Origin: Torymus aiolomorphi
Lineage: Eukaryota > Arthropoda > Insecta > Hymenoptera > Torymidae
Length of the DNA stretch: 64,000 nucleotides
Assembly: GCA_036365515.1 (NCBI GenBank)
Contig: CM070877.1
Span: 7,449,001-7,513,000, forward strand
Direction: 5' to 3'
Shown here: in pieces, positions 1-11,569 of the stretch
Position numbering within the stretch: position 1 is the stretch's first letter
How the letters are laid out: each line of letters begins with the position of its first letter
Made by a program: the position numbers and the translations under genes
Notes under the pieces: generated by a model
What the model saw: the letters and a program-made list of their open reading frames with translations, nothing else
Databases searched by the model: none
Told to the model about the DNA's origin: nothing

Positions 1-623
1 TAATATTAATTATAAAAAGGGTTTTTATATATCGTGAATTGAATGTGTATTAGTTGCGTTCCAAGTAGGTAGGTTATTTTGTATTATTTATATCTTAACA
101 TAAATACTTTTGTGTTGACACATTATTAATTGCATCTAATAAATGATTTAAAGAAGCGATTAAGTCAATTTTACTTCCAAAATCGCCAGACATACAAAGC
201 TCAATTTTTTTCATTTATTAATTTTACTAAAAATATTTTAACCTCAAATATCTGAAATTTATGGACCAATCATTTTGCCCCAAGAAATCGACATAAAAAT
301 CTAAAAAATACACCTCTACAAGAAATTTTGAAGCGAATAAGTCAATTTTATTCCAGCAATCGTTGCACATACAAAACTCATTTTTTTTTATTTTTTCATT
401 TTTCAATGCTTACGTTTTTTTTTATAATAACAGAACACCCTATAAAAGAAAATTTTTTTTTTAGGAAATATAGCTATTTTAATTCTATTTCGAATGCTGC
501 CCTTCGAATACATAGAGCTATTTTCGAAAATTACGATTTGAAAAAAGGTTAAAAATATTTTAACTTCAAATATCTCTTAAATCTATGGACCAATCATTTT
601 GCCCAAATAACTCGATCGAAAAC
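1..623. other. AT-rich stretch without a gene
   Basis: No open frame with protein character is seen. Positions about 311-440 are repeated in direct orientation at about 1349-1488, so the element at 626-1345 sits between two diverged copies of the same sequence. Homopolymer A and T runs are frequent. Confidence 0.6.
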
Positions 624-625
624 TA

Positions 626-1345
626 CACGGAGAGAAATTTTAGAGTAAAAATTACCAAGGTGCCTTGGTAGTGCATGGATAGACTGTCAAAAGCCGTGAT
701 ATTCCCAGGTTTCTAATACAATTTAAAAGTTTCCCAGGAAAAACTACCATAACCACTTAAAAAAAATACCAAATTATCGGAATAAAAATTACCAGACACA
801 CTGGTAAAAATTGAGATCTAGTCATTTTTACAGGGTAACCTAAGAATTTTTAATAAAAAAACTGATCAATTTTGCCAAATAACCTGGTATTTGTGTATTC
901 GCGCATGCGCACTGCGCATTATTGTGTTTCAGAAGATTGATACTAGAGGCGTGCGCGACGTTAAAATGAAAACAATACACATATTTTCAGTAAGTAATAA
1001 CGGCGATTCAAATAACTGTTGGTAACAGCTTCCGTGGCGCAGTCGGTAGAACGTCGGACTCTCAGCCCAAAGATCGTCGGATCGAATCCCGCTTCCGTAA
1101 AAATTTTTTTTCAGTTTAATGTTTTTTCATCCTTGTTTCTGTTTCTATTTCTATATTAAAATACTATATATCCATTAATATAGATAAAAAAAGTTAATTT
1201 TTTTAATTTAAATTAACTAAAAAAAAATTTTACCAAGGCACTTTGGTAAAAAGTTTGAAATTGTCAGTCTGTCCATCCATTACCATAGAAACTGGTAATT
1301 TTGCCTCGAATATTTGTAATTTTCACTACAAAATTTCTCTCCGTG
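626..1345 (+). mobile_element. TIR element (MITE-like) with tRNA-like core, copy 1
   Basis: A 720-bp non-autonomous element. The ends read CACGGAGAGAAATTTT on the left and the matching inverse ending CTCTCCGTG on the right, flanked on both sides by TA (624-625 and 1346-1347). There is no transposase frame. The outer arms carry imperfect palindromic blocks around the words ACCAAGG and CTTGGTA. Right of centre lies a tRNA-like cassette followed by a T-run. A near-identical copy lies in the opposite orientation at 12355-13071, which fixes both borders. TA duplication is consistent with a Tc1/mariner-like or related transposase, but the superfamily is not established. Confidence 0.85.
1028..1111 (+). 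ncRNA. tRNA-like Pol III cassette (no acceptor stem)
   Basis: A box A-like TGGCGCAGTCGG begins at 1035 and a box B-like GGATCGAATCC begins at 1079. An eight-T run at 1104-1111 would serve as a Pol III terminator. The body resembles lysine-type tRNAs around the D loop, and the anticodon loop would present CTC. The T-arm pairs 4 of 5. The seven bases before box A (GCTTCCG) do not pair with the 3' end; instead GCTTCCGT recurs directly at 1091-1098. It is therefore not a functional tRNA gene but could still be transcribed. The same box layout and T-run survive in the copy at 12599-12669. Confidence 0.65.
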
Positions 1346-1347
1346 TA

Positions 1348-1929
1348 TACAAAATCCACCTCTACGAGGAATTTTGAAGCGATTAAGTCAATTTTTACTC
1401 CGGCAATGGTTAGACATACTAAACTCATTTTTTTTCATTTTTCTATGTTTACGTTTTTATTAATAACAAATAACAGGTTTACTCCATAAAACGTGTGACA
1501 TAGAGAACACATTTTTTCCATTTTTTAATTTTTTTCTCAAAAACTAACCAACAGAATGGATTAAAATTTTCACAGATTATAGCAATTTATATTCTGCATT
1601 ATCGTGAATTTTCTCCAAAAAATTGACCGTTTACTTTAGGAGTTATTAGCTTTAAAAAAAAAACACGTTTTTGTTAATAACAAGAGGACCGTGATAGCTA
1701 GATAATTTTTTTTTTTGAAATTATAGGTTTTTTTATGCTCATTCGAATGCGACCCATCTGATTCAAAAATTTAAATCCGATCATTAAAAAAAAATCAAAA
1801 ATATATTTTTCGAAAATCAAAAATTTGAAATAAAACAAAAACGAATCAGTAAATCATCAAAAATTATTTTCTTCCCGAATTCGGAATAAAAAAAAAAAAA
1901 AAAATGAGAACCTGATGATTAAAATCGAC
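1348..1929. other. AT-rich stretch without a gene
   Basis: 1349-1488 is the direct-repeat partner of 311-440. The rest is low-complexity A/T sequence with no supported frame. Confidence 0.55.
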
Positions 1930-2522
1930 CGCGTAGATCTGGAGATAAAGCGGTATACATACACGCACACGCACACACACACCCACACATCCATACAGAC
2001 ATTTTCTAAAATCATGTGAAACAAACTTCTAACACCTCTAATGATGTTTATAGAGAGTTTTAACGAAGTTGAAAAATTTACTATTACAAAGCTTCCTCTA
2101 GGAGGAAGCAAAAGAAATTGTAGGTAATTTAAAGACCTTTTAATAAAAATTTAGTTTATTAAGTAATACTGGTTAAAACAAATTAAAAAATCAAAAAAAC
2201 GAAAAATTCAAAATCATTTTTTGGTTATAAAAAAAGAAAATCGGTAAAATCAAAAAGTAGGGTATGCTCTCTCTATTCTCTTCCGAAACGAAGAGAATAA
2301 GCCTTTTCCGATGCAAATCGGTCGATCAGTTCAAAAGTTCTCGCCTGTATAGACAGAAACACACACACGCGCGCGCACGCACGCATGCACACACACGACA
2401 CGAACATTTTTTATCAAAAACAACGGATTTTAGCGCCAAAAGTCTTAAAACATGTTCTTGAACATTTTTGGTTCAAAAATTTTTTTCACCGTTATAAAGT
2501 TTCCAATTTGAGGAAGCAAAAA
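1930..2522. repeat. Two tandem copies of a microsatellite-bearing repeat
   Basis: Two related units follow each other. Each has an AC-rich microsatellite (about 1960-1990 and 2358-2400), a spacer, and an end with a short hairpin built on the word GAGGAAGC (about 2091-2110 and 2510-2518). A third unit lies at 4265-4510. The shared layout suggests a dispersed repeat that carries its own microsatellite rather than independent microsatellites. Confidence 0.6.
2114..2352 (+). repeat. Dispersed repeat, inverted copy at 8390-8625
   Basis: About 240 bp is repeated in reverse orientation at 8390-8625, including the words CTCTTCCGAAACGAAGAG and GATGCAAATCGGTCGA. In both places the repeat abuts a dinucleotide microsatellite. 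No coding content. Confidence 0.75.
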
Positions 2523-2524
2523 TA

Positions 2525-3990
2525 TACATAAAGCATTGGCTAGCCAAATAAATAAAATTACGCAACTAAAAAACAAATTACGCATTGGGTTGTATTCGAT
2601 ACTAGTGATATTGAGGATATTTAGTATCTACACAAAGCACCTACACAGGACTTTTTTAGCACGGCTAAGTTCTACACAAATAATATTAAGAAAAAATGTA
2701 CACATATATAGTTTACACTGAGATAGATTACACGATTAAACTGTACATCATGTGTAGATCATATTAATGTAGATTTTAACTGTGCACAATTTATCTCGAT
2801 AAATAGTTTGGGTGCCGAAATTCTCTGTGTAGAATTTATTTGTGTAGCATTTTAGAAAATACTTGTGTACGATATCGCCGCAAGTCGTCGATTAAATTTA
2901 CATACTTAATTATAGGTAATTTTTAATCAATTACATAAAATTTGATCTCAATTGAGGGCCCCGAAAAGGAACATCCCGAGATTTTGCAGAAAATGTATCG
3001 AATTTGAAAATTGAGCTAATCGCGATTTTTAAAAAACAGGCATGTAAAGAATTGAAATGCGCATTTTTATGTGAAGAAATCAAATTTTCATCTTTATTAG
3101 TTTTATTAAAAATCCCAATAAACTGTTTTTTTTTTTTTTTGGAAAAAAAAGTTTAATATAATTTTCGGTTCAACTCGCCAGAACTTCGTTCAGATCAAAT
3201 ATTTCATTCAGAAATTTTTACCTAATAAATTTTGCAGTATTATAGGAATATTATAATCCATAGCGCAATAATAGATATTGTTATTGAACCAAGCAGCGAA
3301 TTTTATAACAATTTTTTTCACTATTTTAAACCTGCATTTTCAAATGCAAAAGTTGTGTAATGAATTTTCGAATTTTGCTCCATGTATTGTTGCTAAATAG
3401 AATTTTTTGTGATTGTTACGATAAATGCTGTAGAAAGCCGCACGCCGCGGTACACTATTACGACAAGCGTACGACACAATCACAAACAATGGTACAAATT
3501 TTTAACAACAATACATAGACTACTGAAATTTTCGTGTCGTGCGATCGTCGTAACACATATAGCGTGGCGTGTGGCCTTCAACAGCATTTATCGTAACAAT
3601 CACGAAAAATTCTATTTAGCAACAACTTTTGCATTTGAAAATGCAGGTTTAAAATAGCGAAAGAAATTGTTATAAAATTTGCTATTTGGTTCAATAACAA
3701 TCTTTACTATTGCACTATCGTTTATAATATTCCTAATACTACAAAATTTATTGTGTAAAAGGACCCCGCACACAATGTATGGGAAAAAATCATTCGGTCA
3801 AATTTTGGGGGGTTTTGCCCATGAGAACTTTTGTTCAGGACCTCAAGATCTATCTTTTCCCCAAGTTTGATCCAATTTGACCGAATGATTATTTTCCATA
3901 CATTGTGTGCGGGTCCTTTTTGAAGGAAATATTTGATCAGAACGAAGTTCTGGCGAGTTGAACAGAAAATTACATTAAACTTTATTTTAC
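2525..3990. repeat. Large palindromic element, partial copy A
   Basis: Left arm about 2598-3410 and right arm about 3600-3990 are inverse copies, with a short palindromic centre near 3480-3590. The same family occurs complete at 14549-16298 and as a half copy at 5590-6620. Open frames in it are by-products of the repeat. The sequence just outside, about 2525-2600, is also shared with 5595-5680, so a larger block was duplicated. The right arm is interrupted by a small element at 3757-3921. Confidence 0.75.
3757..3921. mobile_element. 165-bp TIR element nested in palindrome copy A
   Basis: The ends are AAAGGACCCCGCACACAATG and its near-perfect inverse near 3898-3921. The flanking sequence matches the uninterrupted arm of the surrounding palindrome (compare about 3190-3250), which shows this is an insertion. 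No coding capacity. Confidence 0.75.
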
Positions 3991-4264
3991 TCAACAATAA
4001 CATCCGATTGGGCCGATAAAAATGTGAATTGATAAGTCATATCAAGACCTTTCAGAAAATGGACCTACTTCCCATCGATATCCAAATTCGGTGACGAAAA
4101 AAAAAATTTCGATTTTTCGATATTTTGCTTTATTTTTTTTACCCGACTTAATATTATCCGATTAACTATATAATTGAACTTGCACAACTCCAAATAAGCT
4201 TTAAATACGTGCCAAAAATAAACTTGATATCTCTGACCAGTTTTAAGTTATGCTGCGGACAAAT

Positions 4265-4510
4265 TTATAACACACACAAACACACACACACACACACACA
4301 CACCCACACACCCACAGACCCCCCCCCCTCCTCCACACACACACACACATACACACAGACACACACACAGACACCAGCACACACACAGATACATATGCAC
4401 AGAAATCTTCAAGAAAACGCATATTTCGACTCAGGGATCTCAGAAATATAAAAAATCATCGAAATCTCGGGGTCGAAAAATTTGACCGTTAATAAGCTTT
4501 CTCTTTGAGA
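4265..4510. repeat. Microsatellite-bearing repeat, third copy
   Basis: An AC-rich run with a C9 tract (4269-4395) is followed by a spacer and an end hairpin on the word CTTTCTCTTTGAGAAAG at about 4497-4514. It has the same layout as the units at 1930-2522. Confidence 0.6.
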
Positions 4511-4519
4511 AAGCAAAAA

Positions 4520-4714
4520 ATCTTAACTGTTAACGAACGGACGATTGGATATGGACAAATGGAATGGTCATTTATAGTTAGATGATTTCGTTAAGAATTA
4601 AGTTAGATTTGTTTACTCAAATGATTCGTGACTTAACTGTTAACGAATTTGTCTAATTTTAAATGAACATTCCATTTGTCCATATCAAAACGTCCGTTCA
4701 TTAACAGTTAAGAT
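4520..4714. mobile_element. 195-bp foldback MITE
   Basis: The left end TCTTAACTGTTAACGAACGG is mirrored at 4690-4713. Inside, the word GGACAAATGGAATG is also mirrored near 4670. The middle of about 100 bp is unpaired and there is no frame. Confidence 0.8.
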
Positions 4715-5049
4715 TTTCTTTTCTCTCCGCACCTGCGCAGAGACATATTGCCAACATTTTTAAAGTGAAAACGCAAAATTTACAAAAAACAAATATCACA
4801 ATAAAAAAGCTAAGAAAACGTACGTCTAAAACGCTGAATGTACATTTTTTAATAGTACATTTTAGTATCGCAGACACGAGTTATAACTAGCATGATTTGG
4901 CGCTCGCGGGGGGGGGGGGGGGTGACGCGAACGACTCCATAATAGGTATCATTTTACTGATGCCAAGGCCATTTGTAACTTTACGCATTTTTATGAAAAA
5001 AATCAAGAAAACAATATGTTACAACAAAAGTGAGGAAAGAGATGTTCTT
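4715..5049. other. Non-coding stretch with a poly-G run
   Basis: A run of about 14 G at 4909-4922 sits in an otherwise AT-rich stretch. No gene is seen. Confidence 0.5.
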
Positions 5050-5400
5050 AAGAATTGAAATCTCGGATTCGCTTGACCATTTTATAAAAAATGGAAAGTT
5101 CTTTTGAACAATTTGAAAATATTTTATGGATAAAATAGATGTATTTTCTAGGGGGGGTTAAGAATTACAATGGTCAGAAATTCTGATAGCGAAAATCCCG
5201 AGAGGTAATTTAAGCGATAGATAAATCATCGGAATAAGGCTCTAAGCTAATACGAAAATTCCTACGACGAGAAAGTTATAAATGGTCAATAGTTCCGAAA
5301 ATAATTTTGACAGTGGTCAAAAGTTTCGTAAATAATTTTGACAATGGTTCATGGTAACGAAAATGAAATATCCGAAAGTTCAAATTGTCGAAATAAAAAC
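5050..5400 (+). repeat. Direct repeat, partner at 7270-7640
   Basis: About 350 bp is repeated in the same orientation at 7270-7640, with a few substitutions and a different G-run length (7 at 5152, 12 at 7388). The unit contains internal sub-repeats built on ATAATTTTGACA. No coding frame. Confidence 0.75.
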
Positions 5401-5589
5401 TATCAACGGTTATATCACAGATAGGTACACATTCCGAAAATCGGTGGTTAAACAGGCCGAAATTTCGAAAACTAATAAAACACTTCTTAAAACGTATATA
5501 AAGATAAACGTTTGCGCTAGATGCGTTAGTACAATTGATTAATCAAAATATAAGTTGATTAAGTCAATAATCTGATTACCAATAAGCTA

Positions 5590-6620
5590 TAAAAACATAT
5601 ACATAAAACATTGGTGAGTCAAATAAATAAAATTACGCAACTAAAAAACAAATTACGCATTGGGTTGTATTCGATACTATAAGCGATATTGAACACATTT
5701 AGTATCTACACAAAGCCCCTATACAGAACTTTTATAGCACGGCTAAGTTCTACACAAATAATATTAAGAAAAAATGTACACATATATAGTCTACACTGAG
5801 ATAGATTACACGATTAAAATGTACATCATGTGTAGATTATATTAATGTAGATTATAACTGTGCACAATTTATCTCGATAAATAGTTTGTGGGCCGAAATT
5901 CTCTGCATAGACTTTATTTGTGTAGCATTTTACAAAATACTTGTGTACGATATCGCCGAAACTCGTCGATTAAATTCACATACTTAATTATAGGTAGTTT
6001 TTAATCAATACCGCGATTTTGCAGAAAAAGTATCAAATTTGAAAATTGAGCAAATCGCGATTTTTAAAGAACAGGCATGTAAAGAATTGAAATGCGTATT
6101 TTTATATGAAGAAATTAAATTTCCATCTTTATTAGTTTTATTAAAAATCCCAATAAACTATTTTTTTTTTGGATAAAAAAGTTTAATGTAATTTTCTGTT
6201 CAACTCGCCAGAACTTCGTTCTAATCAAATATTTCCTTCAAAACATTTTATACAATAAATTTTGTAGTATTAGGAATATTATAAACCATAGTGCAATAAT
6301 AAAGATTGTTATTGAACCAAATAGAAAATTTTATCACATTTTTTTTTCTATTTTAAACCTGCATTTTCAAATGCAAAAATTGTGTAACGAATTTCCTAAT
6401 TTTTCTCTATGTATTGTTGCTAAATAGAATTTTTCGTGATTGTTATGATAAATAATATTGAAGGCCACGCGCCACGCTATACGTGTTACGACGATCGCAC
6501 GACAAGAAAATTTCAGTAGTCTATGTATTGTTGTTAAAAATTTGTACCATTTTTCGTGATCGTGTCATACGTACGTCGTAATACGTGTACCGTGGCGCGC
6601 GGCCTTCAACAGCATATGTC
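5590..6620. repeat. Large palindromic element, half copy B
   Basis: This matches 2525-3590 over about 1 kb in the same orientation and stops near the palindrome centre (about 6612), after which unrelated AT-rich sequence begins. It appears to be a truncated copy of the family seen complete at 14549-16298. Confidence 0.7.
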
Positions 6621-7149
6621 TTTTATTCATTTCATTATCGTCTTTTTCGCTCTAAAAGAAAAACCGCTGCCAATTCATTGGCCCCGTGGCTTCCTCAAAC
6701 TTAATTTGCTGATTCCTTTAATTATTAATAACAAAATTTATAATTTTTTCAACAATTTATGATATAATTCTAATTAAATTAATTTATGAATATTAAAAAG
6801 TATTAATTTTTTAAATTATGTATAAAATATGAATAATAATAGGTATGATTTATTTTTTAAATTACGTGTGAAAAACAAATAAAATTCCTAATAACGTTTA
6901 CTTCAAATTATATTTTCTTTGTGAAATTTCACACATACCTATATTGCCTATACCAGCCACAAAATTGTCTATAAATTTCATGTTTATACATAAAGCCGTT
7001 CCCGAAAAATTATGATTTGAAAAGAGGACTAAAACAGTTTTAGCCTCAAATATCTCCGAAATGCATAAATCAATTCTTTTACCATAAGAACTCGTATAAT
7101 AAATAATATACAAACTCTACATCTCTACAAAATTTCAAAGGAATTAAAA
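6621..7149. other. AT-rich stretch without a gene
   Basis: No supported frame or clear repeat border. Around 7010-7145 there is weak similarity to the direct repeats at 311-440 and 1349-1488. Confidence 0.45.
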
Positions 7150-7275
7150 CAGTTTTCCTCTAGTTCGTCGTGCGGCACGAAGAAAAGCCAACTTGGAAGT
7201 TACAGGCGAAGAAAAGCCAAAAATGCGTCTAAGGCGAAGAAAAGCCAGCTTGCATCCTCCCGGACGAAGAAAAGC
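7150..7275. repeat. Solo end of the foldback family seen at 49738-51250
   Basis: It carries the characteristic internal word GGCGAAGAAAAGCCA three times with spacers matching 49745-49860. Only one end is present; the opposite arm is missing. Confidence 0.7.
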
Positions 7276-7640
7276 TAAGAATTGAAATCTCGGATTCCCT
7301 TGGCCATTTTATAAAAAATGGAAAATCCAAAAAGGTTCTTTTGAACAATTTGAAAATATTTTATGGGTAAAATAGATATATTTTCTAGGGGGGGGGGGGG
7401 TTAAGAATTACAATGGTCAGAAATTCCGATAGCGAAAATCCCGATAGGTAATTTAACCGATAGCTAAATCATCGGAATAAGGTTCTAATCTAATAGGAAA
7501 AATTCCTACGAGAAAGTTTTGAATGGTCAATAGATCCGAAAATAATTTTGACAGTGGTCAAAAGTTTCGTAAATAATTTTGACAATGGGTCATAGTAACA
7601 AAAAAGAAACATCCGAAAGGTCGAATAGTCGAAATAAAGT
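7270..7640 (+). repeat. Direct repeat, partner of 5050-5400
   Basis: See 5050-5400. This copy has the longer G run at 7388-7399. Confidence 0.75.
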
Positions 7641-7679
7641 CAATGATAAGAAACGATGGTGAGGATCAACCCAGGTACA

Positions 7680-8262
7680 CAAAAAAACACTTTAACTTTC
7701 CATTTTCAAAACCACAACGTTTCGCTAGTTAGTTTTCTAGCCTCATCAGGTAATCATTTATTTAACTATAAAAACAAAGACACAATAGAATCTTAAACAT
7801 GGTTATTTTGGTTGTAATCACAAAGAGAGAATACTAAAAAATACATACAATATAGTTATTATCATCGTAGGTATTTTTAAGAGCCAGAAGCTCTACGTCC
7901 TATTACACAAGATAAATCGCCAACCGACAAACTCACGTTTCACAAAGTAGTATATATAAATAAATCGCTCTCGCATTTTCATCCGTAATCAAAACAATCA
8001 ATACATAAATACAAATCAACAAACATTATAATTATATAAAACGATGAGAATTCAAATCAAATTTATTAAAAATTCTGTTGTACTGACTATTTAAAAATTG
8101 TGTGTCTTCCTGTCTGTTGATTGTGTTATCAATAAAATTGATGTGCAGCATTTCAGAAATACGACGTTTCTCTCTGTTAATTTCCCTATCTAATATTAAT
8201 GTGTTAGCCCAATCAAAATTGTGTGTAGGATTATCTTTGATATGTTGTGGAACAGGAAGCAA
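7680..8262 (-). mobile_element. 3' remnant of a Penelope-like retroelement
   Basis: The minus-strand frame from 8262 to 8032 ends in a stop and reads like the C-terminal part of a Penelope-like GIY-YIG endonuclease: a HNFDW block, then ILDREIN, SEMLHI and NRQEDTQFLNSQYN in the family's usual order. Downstream on the minus strand (about 7752-7714) is a CCTGATGAGG...CGAAACGTTG motif typical of sequence flanking such elements. The reverse transcriptase and most of the endonuclease are absent; the copy is cut at 8262 by a GT microsatellite. Family knowledge: Penelope elements combine reverse transcriptase with GIY-YIG endonuclease. The fragment is dead. Confidence 0.75.
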
Positions 8263-8389
<127 letters not shown>

Positions 8390-8390
<1 letters not shown>

Positions 8391-8625
8391 AGGCGAGAAC
8401 TTTTGAACCGATCGACCGATTTGCATCGGAAAAGGCTTATTCTCTTCGTTTCGGAAGAGAATAGAGAGAGCATTACCCTACTTTTTGATTTTACCGATTT
8501 TTTTTTATAACCAAAAAACAATTTCGAATTTTTCGTTTTTTTGATTTTTTAATTTGTTTCAGCCAGTATTACTTAATAAACTAAATTTTTATTAAAAGAT
8601 CTTTAAATTACCTACAATTTCTTTT
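8390..8625 (-). repeat. Dispersed repeat, inverted copy of 2114-2352
   Basis: This is the reverse-orientation partner of 2114-2352, again directly beside a dinucleotide microsatellite. Confidence 0.75.
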
Positions 8626-9484
8626 TTTATTTAAATTATTTCTAGCCTTTCATTTGTTATTAATGAAAATATGGTTTATATTTCTTGAATTAATATCTCA
8701 AAAAATTTTTCCACTCAAAATTTTTACCACTTATTCCACTTATCGAGTACAACATTGTGTTAAAATTTCAACAGGTTGTGTTGGTTAAAATTCTTTAACT
8801 CATTCCAAATTAGCCCCAAAACACACTTATAAAGTTTTAGAGCAAAATATGCAATAGTTCTATTTAATTTGTACATCATATATAAATAAAATAATTATTG
8901 TGTACTACGGCATATCCTCGAGAAAATAATTTGAGATTGAGTCCCGCGGCAACGTGTACTAGGGCAACGATAATAATAATTGACTTTCAAAATATGAATT
9001 TCGTAAAAATTTCATAAAAATATTTCATAAAAATATCGATTCTTAAATATGAAAAAACTACCTCTCTGTTAAATTTCAAAACGATTCGTTATCTTTTGTT
9101 AAGAAGTATAACTTAGTTATTATATTTGTATGATTGTTACAATAATGGATTAACTTTAAACCACTAAGTCGAGCAGGATAGTAATTAAATACCTGTTCAA
9201 AACAAATATTTATTAGATATTGCCAATACATACTTTTCTTTCTCAAACTAATGCATTTCTTAAAATTTTTTATAATAATAATTAATTGTTTGTATAGGAT
9301 ACATAAATAAAAAAAAAAAAGATATTTTTTATATTCGGCGAATTTCAAGATGTATACTTGAATTTCAATAACGCATATTTTTTCTTTTCAGTTCACTGAC
9401 ATACCGACTGAATTATTGTTAATATTCAGCGTATTTTTACGAGATTTTACAGTGTTTTTTCGAGTATGAGATACTTATATTTGA
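8626..9484. other. AT-rich stretch without a gene
   Basis: No frame with protein character and no clear repeat structure. Confidence 0.5.
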
Positions 9485-10575
9485 TATTATAAGATTTTGG
9501 TATTTTCGCCTGTATGGGAATTGAATTTCGGCATTATACCTATTATGGAAACTAAGTTTCGGCATTTTTCCCCATGGATGTTATCATCGTCGGTATTTTT
9601 CATTTCGATAATTTTCATTTCTGAAATTTCACTTTCGATATTTTGGGTATTCGTTAAAAACATTTTCGGCATATGCCCTTTCTATAATTATACTTTCGTC
9701 ATTTTCCCCGCTCGGTGAAAATTCTTTCTGAAGATTTAATTGTCGGTAATATTGCTTATTGAGATCTTCCTTGATCGGCTGAACTTACTATCTCAAAATA
9801 TACCTGTCGCTAAAATCATCTATCGGGATTTTCCCTGTCTGTGATTTCCCCTATCGGGATATCTACCCACCCCCAAAATTATTAGATGTCGAGTATATCC
9901 TTCCGTTCCTATATAATATAGCAATTTTTGTTACATATTTAAAAAATTTTCCTATGACATTTCTCTCAGTGTACTATTACTCCCGTGGTGCGTATACTAT
10001 CTTTTTGCGGCTGAAAATACAATTTTTGCGATTGGGAGCCGGGAGCAAAAGTGCTACTTTCGGCCTGCCAGGCAAAAAAACAATGTTTTTTCGAGTATAA
10101 AGTACTAAAGTAATATAAAAATCATGTCTCCGCACATATTGAATAATAACTTTTACGGAAACCAAGTTTCGGCATTTTTCCCCATCGCTGTTCTCGTTGT
10201 CGGCATTTTTCCCCATAGGCGTTTCTCGTTGTCGGCATTTTTCCCCATCGGCGTTTGTCGTTGTCGGCATTTTTCTCCATCGCTGTTCTCGTTGTCGGTA
10301 TTTTTTATTTCGATAATTTTTATTTCTGATATTTCACTTTCGGTATTTTGGACATTCGTTAAAAAAATTTTCGGAACATTTCATTTCTATAATTATACTT
10401 TCGGCATTTTCCCCGCTCGGTGAAAATTCTTTCTGAAGTTTCAACGGTCGGTGCGGTTGCTTGTTGCGATTTTACCCGATCGGTGGAATTCACTGTCTCA
10501 ATATTCACCTTTCGCTAAAATCGCCTATCGGGATTTTCCCTGTCGGTGGTTTCCCCTGTCGGGATTTATAACTAC
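9485..10575 (+). repeat. Duplicated segment, two direct copies
   Basis: Copy 1 at about 9530-9870 and copy 2 at about 10137-10575 share words such as TCGGCATTTTTCCCCAT and CCGCTCGGTGAAAATTC in the same order. Between them (about 9960-10110) is a stretch with TTTCTCTCAGTGTA near 9960. Frames on either strand encode only repeat-derived peptides. Confidence 0.75.
10169..10296 (+). repeat. Short tandem array, about 31-bp unit, four copies
   Basis: Four head-to-tail units each begin TCGGCATTTTTC and end CTCGTTG with small variations. The corresponding place in copy 1 of the surrounding duplication (near 9570) has one unit, so the array expanded after duplication. Confidence 0.8.
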
Positions 10576-11569
10576 CCCCCACCGCGTTCATTAATTATGT
10601 AAAACTCTGTCGCGCGCGCGTAATAAAAGTCAACAAACCCACGCAGACACTGGCGCAGTCAAGGTTTTACGCAATTTTTGTTCGCGCGCGTATACGTTTA
10701 GGTAGTACTTAGTTCGTTACGGCGCGGTGCAGCGAAGACATTAATGCCTAATAAACGTCGCTGTCGATGCTTCATAAAAATTTAATATACGCTTATCGAT
10801 TGATTGCAGAAGATTTTTTTTTTCTTTTTCAGCGTGTGGCACTTACTGTGTATTACGGTTTTACGATGTAAAGTCGACGAGTTTTGATTAAATTAGTATG
10901 GGAAATGCCATTAAAAGTGCCATGAAAGTAAAGTTATACTGTGGCGACGGGTGGAGTGGTAACGGGTTGATTGGGCGGTGGTTTTCCGAAAACTAGCAAC
11001 AGGTTTCGCTACAGTTAGAAGTGGTGCCGTTCTTGTTTTTTTATTATAGTTTCGAGAAAAAGAGATTTGTTGATAATTGCAAACGTTCTTTAGTGACTGA
11101 ACCTTAATTGTACATCCTGATAATTTTTGAAAGAACCTTCTTTTCAACGAATGAAAACTATTTTGTCCGATAAAATAGAATATAAAAAACTTATTTTGTA
11201 AAATTTGGCAACCATTCGTAAATGTTACGAAAATTTTTTTTAAAAGTAAGCTTTTCTTAAGAAGCAAAATGTACTATGTGAACACTCGACACTAACTAGA
11301 TTAAATTGTAATAAATATTTTGTCACAATATATCGTACTAAAGCAAACTTAATTGAACACGAAATACTTTACTCATCGGTAAATCTAATACGAACAAAAT
11401 GGAATGCCAACTTAGATACCTGCGTTACTGACTCACGCGTTGCATAATAACCCTGCACCGTTATAAAATAGACGGAGGAAAATTGCACGGAAACACGATG
11501 ATTTTCAACCAGTAGCGGACAAATTTTTGTTTTCTTATTTTCAACAAAACTATACCTTTTATACAAAAT
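10576..11569. other. Non-coding; GC-rich patch then AT-rich stretch
   Basis: 10600-10760 is CpG-rich with GCGCGCG runs and might be a small regulatory island, but without clear flanking skew. 10780-11569 is AT-rich and shows nothing recognisable. Confidence 0.4.

Noticed and set aside
1028..1098. A functional tRNA gene
   Set aside because: Box A, box B and a terminator are present, but the acceptor stem cannot form and the anticodon stem pairs poorly, so it is called tRNA-like only.
4900..4925. G run as a quadruplex or regulatory element
   Set aside because: It is a single homopolymer with no partner structure. Other G runs at 5152, 7388 and 61636 sit in repeats.
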